NCBI GenBank assembly: GCA_015183035.1
Contig: JACZZP010000009.1
Coordinates: forward strand, 124,001 to 188,000
Reading direction: 5' to 3'
Length of the DNA stretch: 64,000 nt
Source: Meloidogyne chitwoodi
Taxonomy: Eukaryota > Nematoda > Chromadorea > Rhabditida > Meloidogynidae
This document shows, piece after piece, positions 11,105 through 22,360 of this stretch (the stretch's first letter is position 1; every line of letters starts with the position of its first letter). The notes under the pieces are model-generated. The model was not told the origin of the DNA. It saw only the letters and a list, made by a program, of their open reading frames with translations, and did not search any database. The position numbers and the translations under genes were made by a program.

Positions 11105-14100
11105 TTATAATCTAACACTTGAACAAATTTGTTGACATTCTTGCATATTTAAAAAATTATTTAAATTACCACCACAACCGGAATATTCAAACGAAACACA
11201 TTGGCCCTTAGAATTAATTTTTTAAAGTTATTTTTAATTTTTTATTAAACTTTTTCTCGACTGTAAGCATATCTAGTTTGTCTTCCACTACATGAACCTC
11301 TGTCTATGGATAAGAGGCAAAGGGCGGCTTAAAAATATTATTATATATTGTTAAATAAATATATGTACAATAGAGTCTCATAATCGAATTTCAGTTATTG
11401 AAATTGCATTATGAGACTCTAATGTCTAAAAACGTGAAAGGAAAAGTTAAAATAAGTCAAATGAGTCTGAATTATTTTAGACATTAGAGTCTCAAATTAT
11501 ATTATAATTTTTATTAAAATTTATATTATTCCCACCAGGACAAATATTTTGACACTCGTCGGATGTCAAAAAATTGTTTTGATTGCCTCGTTTTCCGTTA
11601 TATTGGAAGGAAATGCATTGGCGTTCATCAGCATTATAGTACCTTTTATTATAATAAAATAAATTAAGATTAAAGGCATCTTCCAAGGTGAAATAAATAT
11701 TTTGGACAATAGAGTCTCAGCATTTATATTTTTAAAAGTGTTTTAGAATAATGGACACTAGAGTCTCATTTAGATAATTTCGCCATTAGAGTCTTAAAAT
11801 AAAATTTAAGTTTCAAACCATCTGGCAAGCCCAGCATTCCCTGTGCCAGGTGCTAAAGGAACTGAGCATGGATTTGTAGCTAAAAATAAAAAATTAAATT
11901 AAAAAAAAATTAAAATATTTACCCCCAGGGCAACAAACAGTTGTTTCGGGTACAGCGCCAAGATGACACCAAAAATTTACCTTAAAAAATATTTTTTATT
12001 TTTTTATTTAAAAAATAAGTACAGGGCAATTATCCCTATTTGTAGCAGAGCAAAAAAATACTTGACCACTTTCACTTTTAGCTGGTTGTCCAATACAAGG
12101 GTCTTTCAAATTAATTAAATAATTATTCTGGTTTTTAATATAAAATTCTGATTTTATTTAAATTTTTAATTTAGAAATTCTGATTTTTTGTGATATTAAA
12201 ATTTATATTTTTTTAAATTCTGATTTTTTATAATTAAAATTCTGATTTTAAAAGAATAACAATCGAAAAATTTCTACTTTTTTGACCATAACTATTTTTT
12301 AGATTAACTAAAAATTCTGAAACAAATTAATTCTTATAGAGAATTTAATTCTCTATCGAATGATATCAAAATAAATTTTAAATATTAATTTTTTCAAAAG
12401 TTATAAAGCAAAAACTAAAGTGTATTCAAACATACTGTCTAAGGGAAGACAAGCAAGTTGGCAAGCTCTCTAAGGAAAAAAAATTAAAAAAAATTTTAGA
12501 AAAATAAAATAAGCTTGCCAAAGTAAGAAAATTATTCTGATTTCCTTTAAGCCCCTTATAAAAAAAATTTTTGCAAGTTTTTGAAGTTGAATCATAATAA
12601 AAACGTTCCAATTGGGCAAACCCTTCGCCTGTTGACATTGGCAATTGACAAGGATTTGTATTTGCTTTTTAAAAATGAATTTTTTAATTTATTGTTTTTA
12701 TTCTTTACCATCAGGGCAACAAACTGTACTGGCTGTATTTGCACCCAAATGGCACCAATAATTATTTGGGCATGTATTCATTGATGTACTAACTGCACAG
12801 CTTTGTATACGACCATCGGCTCCGACAAATGGGGTTCCTATTTAAATATATTAATAAATTCAGAATTTATAATCTGAGACCCAAATGTACCTAATTCCAA
12901 TTAAATACACTAAAATTTTTAAATTTTAATCTTAGACTCAAATGTACCGAAATTTATAAATTTTACCAGAAGGGCACGGATTGGGAAGACATGCCAATTC
13001 ACATTCCTCTAGAGTTAAAAAATTATTTTGATTGCCCTTGAGTCCTCTATAGAGAAATTGATGACACTGCTGTGTTTGGGAATCATAGCCAAAACGGGGC
13101 AATTGGGCTGTTCCTTCTACATATTTTTTTACAAATTTATTTAAATTTTATTTATTTACCTCCAATCTCTATAGCCAATTGACACTTATCACCTTGATCT
13201 ATTAATTTTGTAAAATTAAAAAATTATATTTATTATTTTAAGATAACCTATAGGGCAACAAACTGTTGTTTCTTGACTGCTGCCTATAAATTTTTAAATT
13301 AAAAATATAAAATCCGGATATAAGGACAGTCTAGTACGGTATCCGTATAACGAGATTAGGTAAGCAGTAAATTTTTAAATTTAACTTAAAATTATTTTTA
13401 TTAATTTTCGTCAAAAATCGCGTTATAAGGACACCCATAGGGATGTTTACTACGGTATCTTATAACAAGATTAATCAGTAAAAATTGCTTAATGTAATTT
13501 AAAAATTATTTCTTATTTGTAAATTAAGTAAAAAATAAATAAATTATTTTTATAGTTTTTTTCGGGGTATGACTGATTAATATTGACATAAAAAAGAAGT
13601 ACAAAAAATGTTAAACACATAAAAAAGTGTATGGAAAAATTAAGCATTGTTTTATAAGAGCATTATTAAACAAAAGAAAATTTTTTTACTTATTTTTTTC
13701 TCTTATATTTTTTAATAAGTTAAATATACCAATATGGCAGTAGAGATCATTTCTCCCCTCACATGCTTCTGGTCCAGGCTGACAAGGAACTAATGGTAAT
13801 TGGATAGGCTGGCGGCAAGGATTAGGTGGAACTAGGAAATAAAATTGTTAGAATATTATCAGAAGTATTTTCAGAAGTTTTTCAGAACATTTTCAGAATT
13901 GTATCAGAATTTTATCAGAATTCTTTTCAGAACATTTTCAGAATTGTATCAGAATTTTATCAGAATTCTTTTCAGAATATTTTCAGAATTGTATCAGAAT
14001 TATTTCAGAATTTTATCAGAATTATTTCAGAATTTTTTCAGAATATTTTAAGAATTATTTCAGAATATTTTACCATAACAAGCATTATTACAGTCCTCCA

Positions 14101-17100
14101 AGCTAATAAAATTATTCTGATTTCCCTTCTGCCCTTTATAAGTAAAAGGTCGACAACATCCTGCTACAGAATCCCAATACCATCTAGTCAATTGATAAAA
14201 GCCTTGGCCTGGGTTACAAGGTTGTAGACAATTATTTCCACCTTGAAAAAAATTGTTTTAATTAATTTTTCAGAATTTTTTTAGGAATATTTTTTCAGAA
14301 TATTTAAAAATATTTTTTTACCATCTTCTAGATTCCGGAGAAAAAAAAAAATAAATAAAAAATAAATAATTATTTTCGTCAATATTTACTTAATACTATT
14401 GAACAACACGAAAATAATTTTCCATAAAAGGAAATAAAAATAAAATTATAAAGGTGTAAATAAAAAAACTAGACTTTTTACTTTTTAATTTACTTATTAT
14501 TAGACACATGTAATTATTATTTCAGAAAATTATTTTTAAAAATTATTTTAATGTGTTTATTTATTCAATTACTTATTTTCTACATTTTTATTGAGAATGC
14601 AAAACTATCTAAAATTGATATTGGGCATTTGCTTCAAAACGAGGTATTTATTAATTCAGAATTTGTAAAAATATTTTCAGAATTTATTCAGAATATTTTC
14701 AGAATTTATTCAGAATATTTTCAGAATTTATTCAGAATATTTTCAGAATTTATTCAGATTATCTTCAGAATTTATTCAGAATATTTTCAGAATTTATTCA
14801 GAATAATTTCAGAATTTATTCAGATTATCTTCAGAATATTTTCAATATTATTTCAGAATAATTTCAGAATATTTAAAAAGAACATTATATTCTCTACTAT
14901 CCTTATAACTAGATTTTTCTCTACATATTTTCAATTAATTCTGAATTATTTTAAAATTAAATTTAGAATATTAGAAATACTTGGCCACAATCAATGCTAA
15001 AGCATTGTCTTTCTCCAAAAATTCCTCCACCTGAGAAAGGCTTAAATTGCTTTATTCATCAATTAGGCTATGAACAATTATTTGTGGAAATACTTAACAA
15101 AAATCCTCCAATTATACGTTTTCCTTTATTTTTGGAGGAGAATCAATTAAATAAAATTGTAGAAAAGATGGAGAAATCAAAGTAAATAAGGCTTATTTAA
15201 TAAATTATTTAAATTTTTGAGTAATGTTGAATCAATGGGTGTTGAAGGCTTAGTCTACAGTAAAGGTTATAGGGGACGTGAAGCTGATGGATTGTGGCTT
15301 AGCCACGAAGAAATTGAAATTCGTCCACTTTATCAAAGATTACAGAAAACATTGGCGTTAAATCCAGCTTTGGGAGAAGATTTTTTGGTTGGATTTTTAA
15401 TTTTAAAAATTCAAACAAAAATTAAAATTCTCTTTTCCAATCAGATTCTAAGTTATCAAACATTTGGCCATTATGCTCCCCATTTTGACCATTTGGAACC
15501 AATGCCAGTTGAATATGATGATGGTTGGTTTGCCTACTTTGGAAATAGATTGGCTACAGCTCTTTTAATTGTACAAACTGCAAAAGGCAGTTTTACAACA
15601 TTTCCTAATCTTAACCTGACCATTAGACCCGAAAAAGGTGAAAAAAACTTTAGCTGGAAAAAAATTTTGACTGATGTTCCTTCCACACCACTACTAAGGG
15701 TGGAGGGAACAAAAAAAAAAAGCATTTAATTTTTATTTTAATATGAATAAATTCTGATTCTAATAGGAGATTTATTACTTTGGCTAAATTCAAACTCTAA
15801 CGGAATAAAAGAACAAAATGCTTTACATGCAGCATGTCCAATTACTAAAGGCAGAAAAATTGCAGTTTCTCTATGGATTCGTGGCAATTTTCAGGCTACC
15901 GAATCTTTTTAATTTTTAGAATTTTTTATCTTCAGAATGCACTTAAATGTTCATTAAAACATCCCAGTTATGAACCAGAAGGATTAATTCGAAGATTTTC
16001 GTATATTTCTGAAGGACTGAGAGAAAGACCGGAAATACCTAGTTGGGTATTCAAGTGACCTTTTTTCTATCATTTTTTATTTTTAAATTATTTTTGGCAT
16101 TTAAAAAAAATATTTTTATAAATTTTTACCAATTTCTGGACAGCAAAGGCTGGTTAATGCATCACCTCCAATATGGCAATAATAGTTTGGAGGGCAAATC
16201 GAAGACTGTTCTGATGAGCAATAGCCTATTTGTCCTTGACTATCACGTAAGGGAGCTCCTATTGAGCAAGGATTCGCTAGAAAAAAATTTTTAATTTCAA
16301 TGAATCGAAGAAATCTCGTTATAAGAGCACAAAGAGGGATTTATCAATAGGTGTCCTTATATCCAAAGTTTCCTTATATTCAAGTGTTCTTATAGCGAGA
16401 TTCAACTTTAATTACCTTGACAAATTTGTTCGCAATCTATTCTTGACAAAAAATTATTCTCATTTCCCTGGAGTCCACGATAAGTGAATGTTTGGCACTG
16501 TCCTGCTGGGGCGTAAAAAAACCAACGCTGCAAGGTTGAACTTCCCGTTCCGGAATTTAAAGGTTGTTGACAAACATTGACTTCTGCTAAAAAAATTAAA
16601 AAATACTAAATTAACATGTTTTTTAATTTACATTGTTTATTGCAACAGACTGTAGTAATCGGACTATCCCCAACATGGCAAAACTGTTGGTTTGAGCAGG
16701 TTGATGGAGTTGTTGGTTGGCATAATAGAAATTGGCTGCTACCTTGAGCACAAGGATTTGTAGTTACTACTGTTTCTTAATTTTTTAAATTATTTATAAG
16801 TGGATCAAATGTATTTTAGGGTAAAAATGTTAGTAAAATTAAACAAAATTTCTCAAATTTATTTTTATATTTCACCTAATGTTGAAAATTGCCATTTCGT
16901 TGTATTTGCCTTTGTAGCATTCGTTTTGCCTTCAATCAATTTATGCTCTACTTGAAACCAATCTTCTCCAGGGTCGTTGATTTGAAGACTACCTTTGGTC
17001 AACAATTAGAATAGTAAGTAGAAATACAGTAGAACACGATTATAATAATATATAAAATTCTAACTTAAATCAGAAAAAAATCAGAATTTTTTAACGGGTC

Positions 17101-18001
17101 ATACCTTTATGTTCCTTCCACACCACAACTATAGGGTGTAAGGAACATGGGATTTTTTAAAGGGAAAATATGTTAATCTAGTTAATATTGTGTTATGATT
17201 GGGAAGATTGGGTTGAATAAACTTATTAAAAATACAATTAATTAAACTATTTAAAAAACACCTTCACAAGTATTCTGACAATGTTCTTGATTAGCAAAAT
17301 TATTTGTATTTGCACAACATCCAGACCAATAAAAAGGTTCACATTTTGAAGCATCAGAATTAAAAAACCAACGGGGAATACTAAATAAAATATTTAAAGG
17401 AAAAACTGAAAACATTCCGGAAACATTAAGAAATTAATTAAAATGTATTTCCGGAAAACTTTAAAGTAATGTTTTCCGGATTTTATTTTCCGGAAATTAA
17501 TTCATGTTGTATTTCTTCCGGAAAAAATTAAAATACGTTTCCTGTTAAGTAAAATATTTATTTAACTTTCCGGAAAACATGTTTATTTAAAATTACCGAT
17601 AAGGACCACTTCCAACCTGTTGTGGTTGCTTACAAATATCAGATCTTGAAGAAACTTAAGTTTATAAAAAAATAAAATAATTAATTATTTAAAAACAAGT
17701 AGGTTTTGAAGTTGGAAGACTAGAAAATGTGTTTGCCTGTCTGACTTGACTTAATTCTAGAGGCAAGTTAATATATTGAGTTGTAGAAGGCAAAGTTCCA
17801 TAAAGTGTTATTTTTGTCATATTTTTGAAAATATCCTTTTTTAAATGCAAAAATAAAATTTATTAAATAATATTAAATTACTGTTGGGTTTAAGATAACA
17901 TTTCTAAATGAAGTCAAAATTGAATTATCTTGCCCTTCCTCACCAGAAACCAGCAAGTTTGTAAATAATAAAATATGCAAGGAAATAATTAATGAGATCA
18001 T
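11105..18001 (-). CDS. secreted multi-Kunitz / cysteine-rich (lustrin-type) protein
   Basis: Large multi-exon gene. It starts at 18001 with signal peptide MISLIISLHILLFTNLLVSG and ends at 11105. Seven BPTI/Kunitz units are visible, in order near 17270-17400, 16430-16590, 14090-14245, 12970-13130, 12430-12640, 11530-11690 plus its upstream part, and 11105-11330. Their hallmark is G-x-x-GN-x-NNF-x-(10)-C, e.g. YRGLQGNENNFL and YKGLKGNQNNFLTL. Between them are five shorter Cys modules of the type C-x-L/I-G-...-TVCCP (16630-16770, 16140-16280, 13250-13830, 12710-12840, 11930-12110), like lustrin-type repeats of nematode proteins. Such proteins act in the extracellular matrix/cuticle as protease inhibitors (MLT-11/papilin-like). 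The P1 residues were not determined. An intron of about 1.9 kb contains a plus-strand gene. Exact exon borders are approximate. Confidence 0.85.
11372..11420. repeat. 49-nt near-perfect hairpin made of the GAGTCTC motif
   Basis: AGAGTCTCATAATCGAATTTCA (arm 11372-11393), loop GTTAT, then the reverse-complement arm to 11420 with only two mismatches. It lies in an intron of the Kunitz gene. Confidence 0.85.
12255..12420 (+). repeat. dispersed ~200-bp element, copy
   Basis: Landmarks: GACCATAACTATTTTTTAG, CTAAAAATTCTGAAACAAAT and TTCTCTATCGAATGATATC. Intronic in the Kunitz gene. Confidence 0.6.
13850..14070. repeat. intronic CAGAATT tandem-like array
   Basis: Repeating blocks such as TTTCAGAATTGTATCAGAAT and TTTATCAGAATTCTTTTCAG, producing a spurious plus-strand frame. 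It lies in a Kunitz-gene intron. Confidence 0.8.
14551..16058 (+). CDS. prolyl 4-hydroxylase-like 2-oxoglutarate/Fe(II) oxygenase
   Basis: Signal peptide MCLFIQLLIFYIFIENAKLS, then an intron from 14644 to about 14955. Exon blocks follow at about 14956-15180, 15224-15393, 15445-15640, 15767-15892 and 15935-16058. The catalytic domain has the metal motif HxD in GHYAPHFDHLEP, a distal region ALHAACPITKGRKIAVSLWI (His plus the Lys that would bind 2-oxoglutarate), and GSFTTFPNLNLTIRPEKGDL before it. This matches the C-terminal domain of collagen P4H alpha-type enzymes; the N-terminal substrate-binding part is short. It acts in the ER lumen on proline, probably in collagen or related proteins. The gene is nested antisense in an intron of the Kunitz gene. 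The last intron seems to use a GC donor (CAG|GCTACC). Confidence 0.82.
14650..14875. repeat. 22-bp TTCAGAATTTATTCAGAATA array inside a P4H-like intron
   Basis: About nine units of TTTTCAGAATTTATTCAGAATA with variants, entirely inside the first intron of the nested gene; it reads as a false open frame. Confidence 0.85.
15676..15710. repeat. 35-nt palindromic element, copy 1
   Basis: Begins GTTCCTTCCACACCAC and ends GGGTGGAGGGAAC. The ends are complementary, with an internal loop. It is intronic in the P4H-like gene. Confidence 0.6.
17111..17146. repeat. 36-nt palindromic element, copy 2
   Basis: Begins GTTCCTTCCACACCACAACT and ends GGGTGTAAGGAAC. The left half is identical to copy 1 at 15676. 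It lies in a Kunitz-gene intron. Confidence 0.6.
17395..17600. repeat. intronic cluster of CCGGAAA motifs
   Basis: Repeated TTCCGGAAA / TTTCCGG words in both orientations in a Kunitz-gene intron; same motif as the 23-bp array near 26.4 kb. Confidence 0.7.
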
Positions 18002-18795
18002 TTTAAGCTTTAAAATTAAATAAATGTTCTTTAAAATCATGCTAAATAAACTCAAAAAATTTAGAAGCATGCTTCAAAAAATGTTACAAATTTTAGTAGC
18101 AATAATTTTAGATAGAGATTACAATGGATCGGATCAATCGATCATCATAAAGTTGTCCAGTGGCCAACTCTGCGCTTTCTTTTTTCTTCTTTTTTAACAA
18201 AACACTTTACTAAGGCATTGTAGTTGACTTACATTTTTTATTTTTTTATTCTTCATTCTTTATTCATCCCACAGACATTTGTTGACGAGAATATGTGGAA
18301 GAGGAAGGGCTAAGTTATCTGGGGATATATATTGTATATAATAATATACTTACTTTTGAGGGATCAACCGATGAGGAAAAAAGTTGTGAGAAATGTATAG
18401 TCATGCACAAGACTCTAATAGACATCTACTGTGTCTATTTTTTAAATAGTATTTTAGCTAGAGAACAATTAGAGATGAGTGACTACTAGTGGAGAACAAA
18501 TATCTTATTTCAGGAAAATTAAAAAAAAATAATTTTAATATTAATTACAATTTAATTGCAAAATTTAAAAGAAAAACAAATCACCATTTAAAAAATTTTT
18601 TCTACAGAAAAATCAATTAATTGCCCATAAAAATTTTACACAATAATCATTAAACTATTTATTGCTCATCTCCTTTTTTTTGCATTTTCAGATAAAAAAT
18701 AAATAAAAAAACATTTTCTTTTCTTCAAGAAGTCCATTAGAGTCTAAAAATATTCTTCTTTTTAATACTTTATTTTATTATTTTTAAGAGAAATA
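18002..18795. other. intergenic region
   Basis: Divergent promoter region between the Kunitz gene and the eIF4E-like gene. A 65-codon frame at 18295-18489 has no ATG at its start and no domain, so I leave it out. A single ATTAGAGTCTA motif occurs near 18733. Confidence 0.5.
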
Positions 18796-20099
18796 ATGGA
18801 TAAACTTGTTGCAAATTTTAATTCAATTACATTAGAAGATTCTTGGCAATTATGGCTTTATGAATGTAATGACTTTCCTAATCATAAATGCTTCGCTAAA
18901 TCATGTGGATTTTGCGTGAGTTTATTAATTTTGTTAAGGAAAAATTTTAGAATATCATTTAAAACATAAAAAAATATTCAAATACTCATTAGAAAGTATA
19001 CTTGTAAAATTACCAGACTCTAATGTCTAATATTTAAGAAACAAGTCGAATTGCTGAAGCATTTATCTAAAAATACTTGTGAAGAGTCTGGAGATCGTTG
19101 GATGAATTATATCAAAAAAGATTGCTTTCACAAGAGTTCTAGCACATTGATACGCTCAATAGAATTTGCCGTTGGTCGAAAAGACGATTTGTTACCCAGC
19201 CAAATAGCCAAACATATTTGTGGGTATTTAATAATACAAAAACAGAATTTTAATCAATCAAAAAACCAGAATTTTTGAGTAGAAATCAGAATTCTCACTA
19301 AACTAATAAGAATTCTGATTTAAAATAATGAATTCTGACCTGAAAAATCAGAAATTAACCAGAAAAGTCAAAATTCTTACCTAAAAAACCAGAATTTTTT
19401 TAAAATCAGAACAACATTATATTTTTTTAATTTTCAGTTTTTAACAAAAAGTTTGGACGTGCATTCTTTCGTGAAGGAATACCACCAAACTATGAAGATC
19501 CACAAAACAACAAAGGCGGAAACTTTCAGCTTTTATTGTTGGGTACAACAGGGAATATAAATTTATTAAAGGATTTTGACAAAATTTTTCTAATTTGCCT
19601 TAAAAACTTGAATGATGATGAAGGAAGTATTGATGGACGTTTAAATGGAATATTCCTTCGTTGTCAAATGAATCCTGGAAAATTTTTGAATAAAAATATT
19701 GATAATTACAACGACTTGAAAAATCTGCCTTTTATGGTTAAAATTGAGGTAAATATTCTTTTAAAAAAATCAGAATTCTGATCAGAAAAACTCGGAATTC
19801 TAGTCAGAAAAAACTCCGAATTTGTTTAGAAAAATCAGAACATAATCAGAAAAATCATAATTTTAACAAAATTTTAGTTGTGGATTCGCGACGAATTTAA
19901 AGATTCAAAATCATTTCGGTCTACCGTGATTAAAAACATTGAAGAACAAATTAACAAACAAATAAAATTTCCCAATGGAAAAACTATGAGACATTTTGAA
20001 TTTCATAATCATCGCATGCGCAAAGAAGTTATAAAGAAAATTGAGTCTATAAGAAAGTTGAAAATTGAAAAAGAAGAGAAAATTTTTAAAAGAAATTAA
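18796..20099 (+). CDS. divergent eIF4E-like (cap-binding fold) protein
   Basis: Four exons: 18796-18915, 19039-19219, 19438-19748 and 19878-20099. All phases fit, giving 277 aa. The eIF4E signature is visible: an N-terminal WQLWLYECND (like WxLWxxxND), then GRAFFREGIPPNYEDPQNNKGGNF (positions about 110-133, split here as FREGIPPNYED and NKGGNF), then KIELWIRDEF. In canonical eIF4E the second cap-stacking Trp lies in PMWED; here it is Tyr (PNYED). The first stacking Trp also seems absent (NHKCFAKS in that place). The third Trp (LWIRDE) remains. It is likely a cytoplasmic translation factor or a repressor-type paralogue with altered or lost cap affinity; function is inferred. Introns are rich in CAGAATTCTGA words. 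Confidence 0.72.
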
Positions 20100-20179
20100 A
20101 TTTACATTTATTGATTTTTTAACTGACAATTTTTTAATTTATCAGAAACCTTGAAAATTTGAAGATTTTTAAATATAAA

Positions 20180-20310
20180 AAATTTTTAACTTAACCAAAA
20201 ATTATGAAATTTTTAGCCTTGTTGGGTACAATTTTAAAGAATATTTTTGCAAAATTTCATTGTTCTAAATTCTCTTTTGGCAATTTTATAAGCTTTCGCG
20301 TTTACCTCTT
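20180..20310 (+). repeat. dispersed ~200-bp element, copy
   Basis: Landmarks: TTAACCAAAAATTATGAAAT, TTTTTGCAAAATTTCATTG and a CGCG-type end (AAGCTTTCGCGTTTA). It lies between the eIF4E-like and desaturase genes; the spacer 20100-20657 holds nothing else I can name. Confidence 0.5.
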
Positions 20311-20657
20311 TTTACCCTTTTAATTTCAAAAGCGCTCTTTTCACGTGATTCCCATTCAAAAATAAAATAATATAAAAATTGATAGGAGAAAATATCAGGT
20401 GGAGGAAGGAAGGGCGGAGATTAAAATTTATTAACATAACAATTGATATTAATAAATATTTTGATCACACCATTCTAAATATATAAAACTGCTGGTTTAA
20501 CTTTAATTTTGTGGGCTGACTAAACTTTTCCTCCTTTTCTTTTGCTTCAGTCAAAAATAAATATTATTTAACTCAAAGAAAATATTATTTAATTTTTTTT
20601 AATAATTTTACTAAAATTAAGGGTCTAATATTTTTCTTAATTTTAATTAATTTAATT

Positions 20658-22176
20658 ATGCCTCCACTTACAACGCCTCAGGAACACAATAAAAATGGAA
20701 AAAATATAACAGAAGAGGATGAAATGTTTTTAACTATGGAAGTTGATGATTTGAAAGAATTGGAAGAAAAGGCAAAAATGGTGAAGAAAAAATTAAAAAT
20801 ATTTTTTAATACAAATTTCAGTCTAAATTCAAAACACAAATTGTTTGGCCAAATGTTTTTCTCTATGTTCTACTACAGACTGGTGCAACTATTGGGCTAT
20901 ATCAGCTTTGTTTTACATCTAAATGGTTGTCTGTTGCATGGGGTATATTTTAAAAATTTTAAAAAATTGTAAATATTCTAATAGAAAGGCATTCATGATT
21001 ATTAAATGCATTTACGATTTTTAACAGTTATTATTCTTTGGATGGTTAGCGGAGTTGGAATAACTGCTGGTCCTCATCGACTATGGTCACATAAAAGTTA
21101 CAAAGCCAAAACTCCATTAAAAATAATTCTTATGTTTATGAATTGTGCTGCTTTCCAAAATGACGTTATTGAATGGTCGCGTGACCATAGATGTCACCAT
21201 AAGTGGACGGACACTGATGCTGACCCGTAGGATTTTTTAAAATAATTCTAAAATTCTTAATAAAAAATTTATTTTGCAGCCATAACATTAATAGAGGATT
21301 TTTCTTTGCGCATATGGGTTGGCTTCTTTGCAAAAAACATCCTTTAGTAAGAGAAAAAGGTGCAACTTTAGACATGTCTGATTTGACGTCTGAGCCTGTT
21401 CTCGCATTTCAGAGAAAGTTGGATATATTTTCACTTAATTTCTGGATAGCTTAAATATAAAAAGCTTTCCGGACTTTCTATTACATATGAATAGAAATTT
21501 ATAGTTGGGAAAAATTCTGATTTTTCAGGAAAATTTGATTTATTAAAATAAATCTTTCTGGAAGAATTCTGATTTTTTTATTAAATAAAACATTCCGGAA
21601 ACTATTTAACAATTTATATATTTATTTAGATATTATCTACCTCTTGTATTTATTTTCTGTTTTCTACTCCCTACTGCATTTGCTGTTTTTCTTTGGGGTG
21701 AATCTGTCTGGATTGCTTTTTGCACAGCAGCATTGTTTCGTTATTGCCTGAATTTGCATGCAACTTGGTTTATTAACTCTGCTGCACATACGTAATTTGT
21801 GAAATTAATACACTAAAAATACAATAATTATTCAGCTTCGGCTACAAACCATATGATGTTGCCATTAAAGCTACCGAATCAATGTTGACTACTTTGACTG
21901 CATGGGGCGAGGGAGGACATAATTATGTAAGATTAAAAATTATTTATTAAAAAGAAAAATTTTTATATTTTTAGCATCACACCTTCCCTCAGGATTACCG
22001 TACATCTGAAATGCTTGGAATATTCAATTTTAGTCGTCTTTTCATCGACTTTTTTGCTCGAATTGGGTGGGCCTATGATCTTAAGACTGCAGATGAAAAG
22101 TCGATTCAACGTCAAATGGCTCGTCAACTTGATAGGCTGAAAGAAGTTGAAAAGAATAATAGTAGAGCAGCCTAAT
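20658..22176 (+). CDS. stearoyl-CoA (delta-9) desaturase
   Basis: Endoplasmic-reticulum di-iron enzyme that places a cis double bond at C9 of acyl-CoA (nematode FAT-5/6/7 type). About six or seven exons: the start is MPPLTTPQEHNKNGKN, exon 2 encodes KTQIVWPNVFLYVLLQTGAT, and all three histidine boxes are present: HRLWSH, HRCHH and HNYHHTFP. Conserved flanks include GVGITAGPHRLWSHKSYK, DADPHNINRGFFFAHMGWL and WFINSAAHTFGYKP. Introns split the boxes in the usual way (one falls inside HNY|HH). The C-terminus is ARQLDRLKEVEKNNSRAA. Length and domain order look complete. It converges on the transporter gene that ends at 22361. Confidence 0.95.
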
Positions 22177-22360
22177 AAGATAAAATAATACAAAAACTGA
22201 ATAAATTTTCTTTTTTGGTTTTAGTAAACTGTCTATTTTGTATTAATTAAAAACTTTCTGGAAGAATTCTGATTTATTAAAATAAAACTTTCCGGAAACT
22301 TTTATTCACGGGAAAAAAAAAATAAAAAATAAGTAAAATTATAGTTTCACAATCTTAAAA

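Noticed and set aside
13826..14227. Plus-strand frames in CAGAATT arrays
   Set aside because: Repeats in Kunitz and P4H introns, no gene features.
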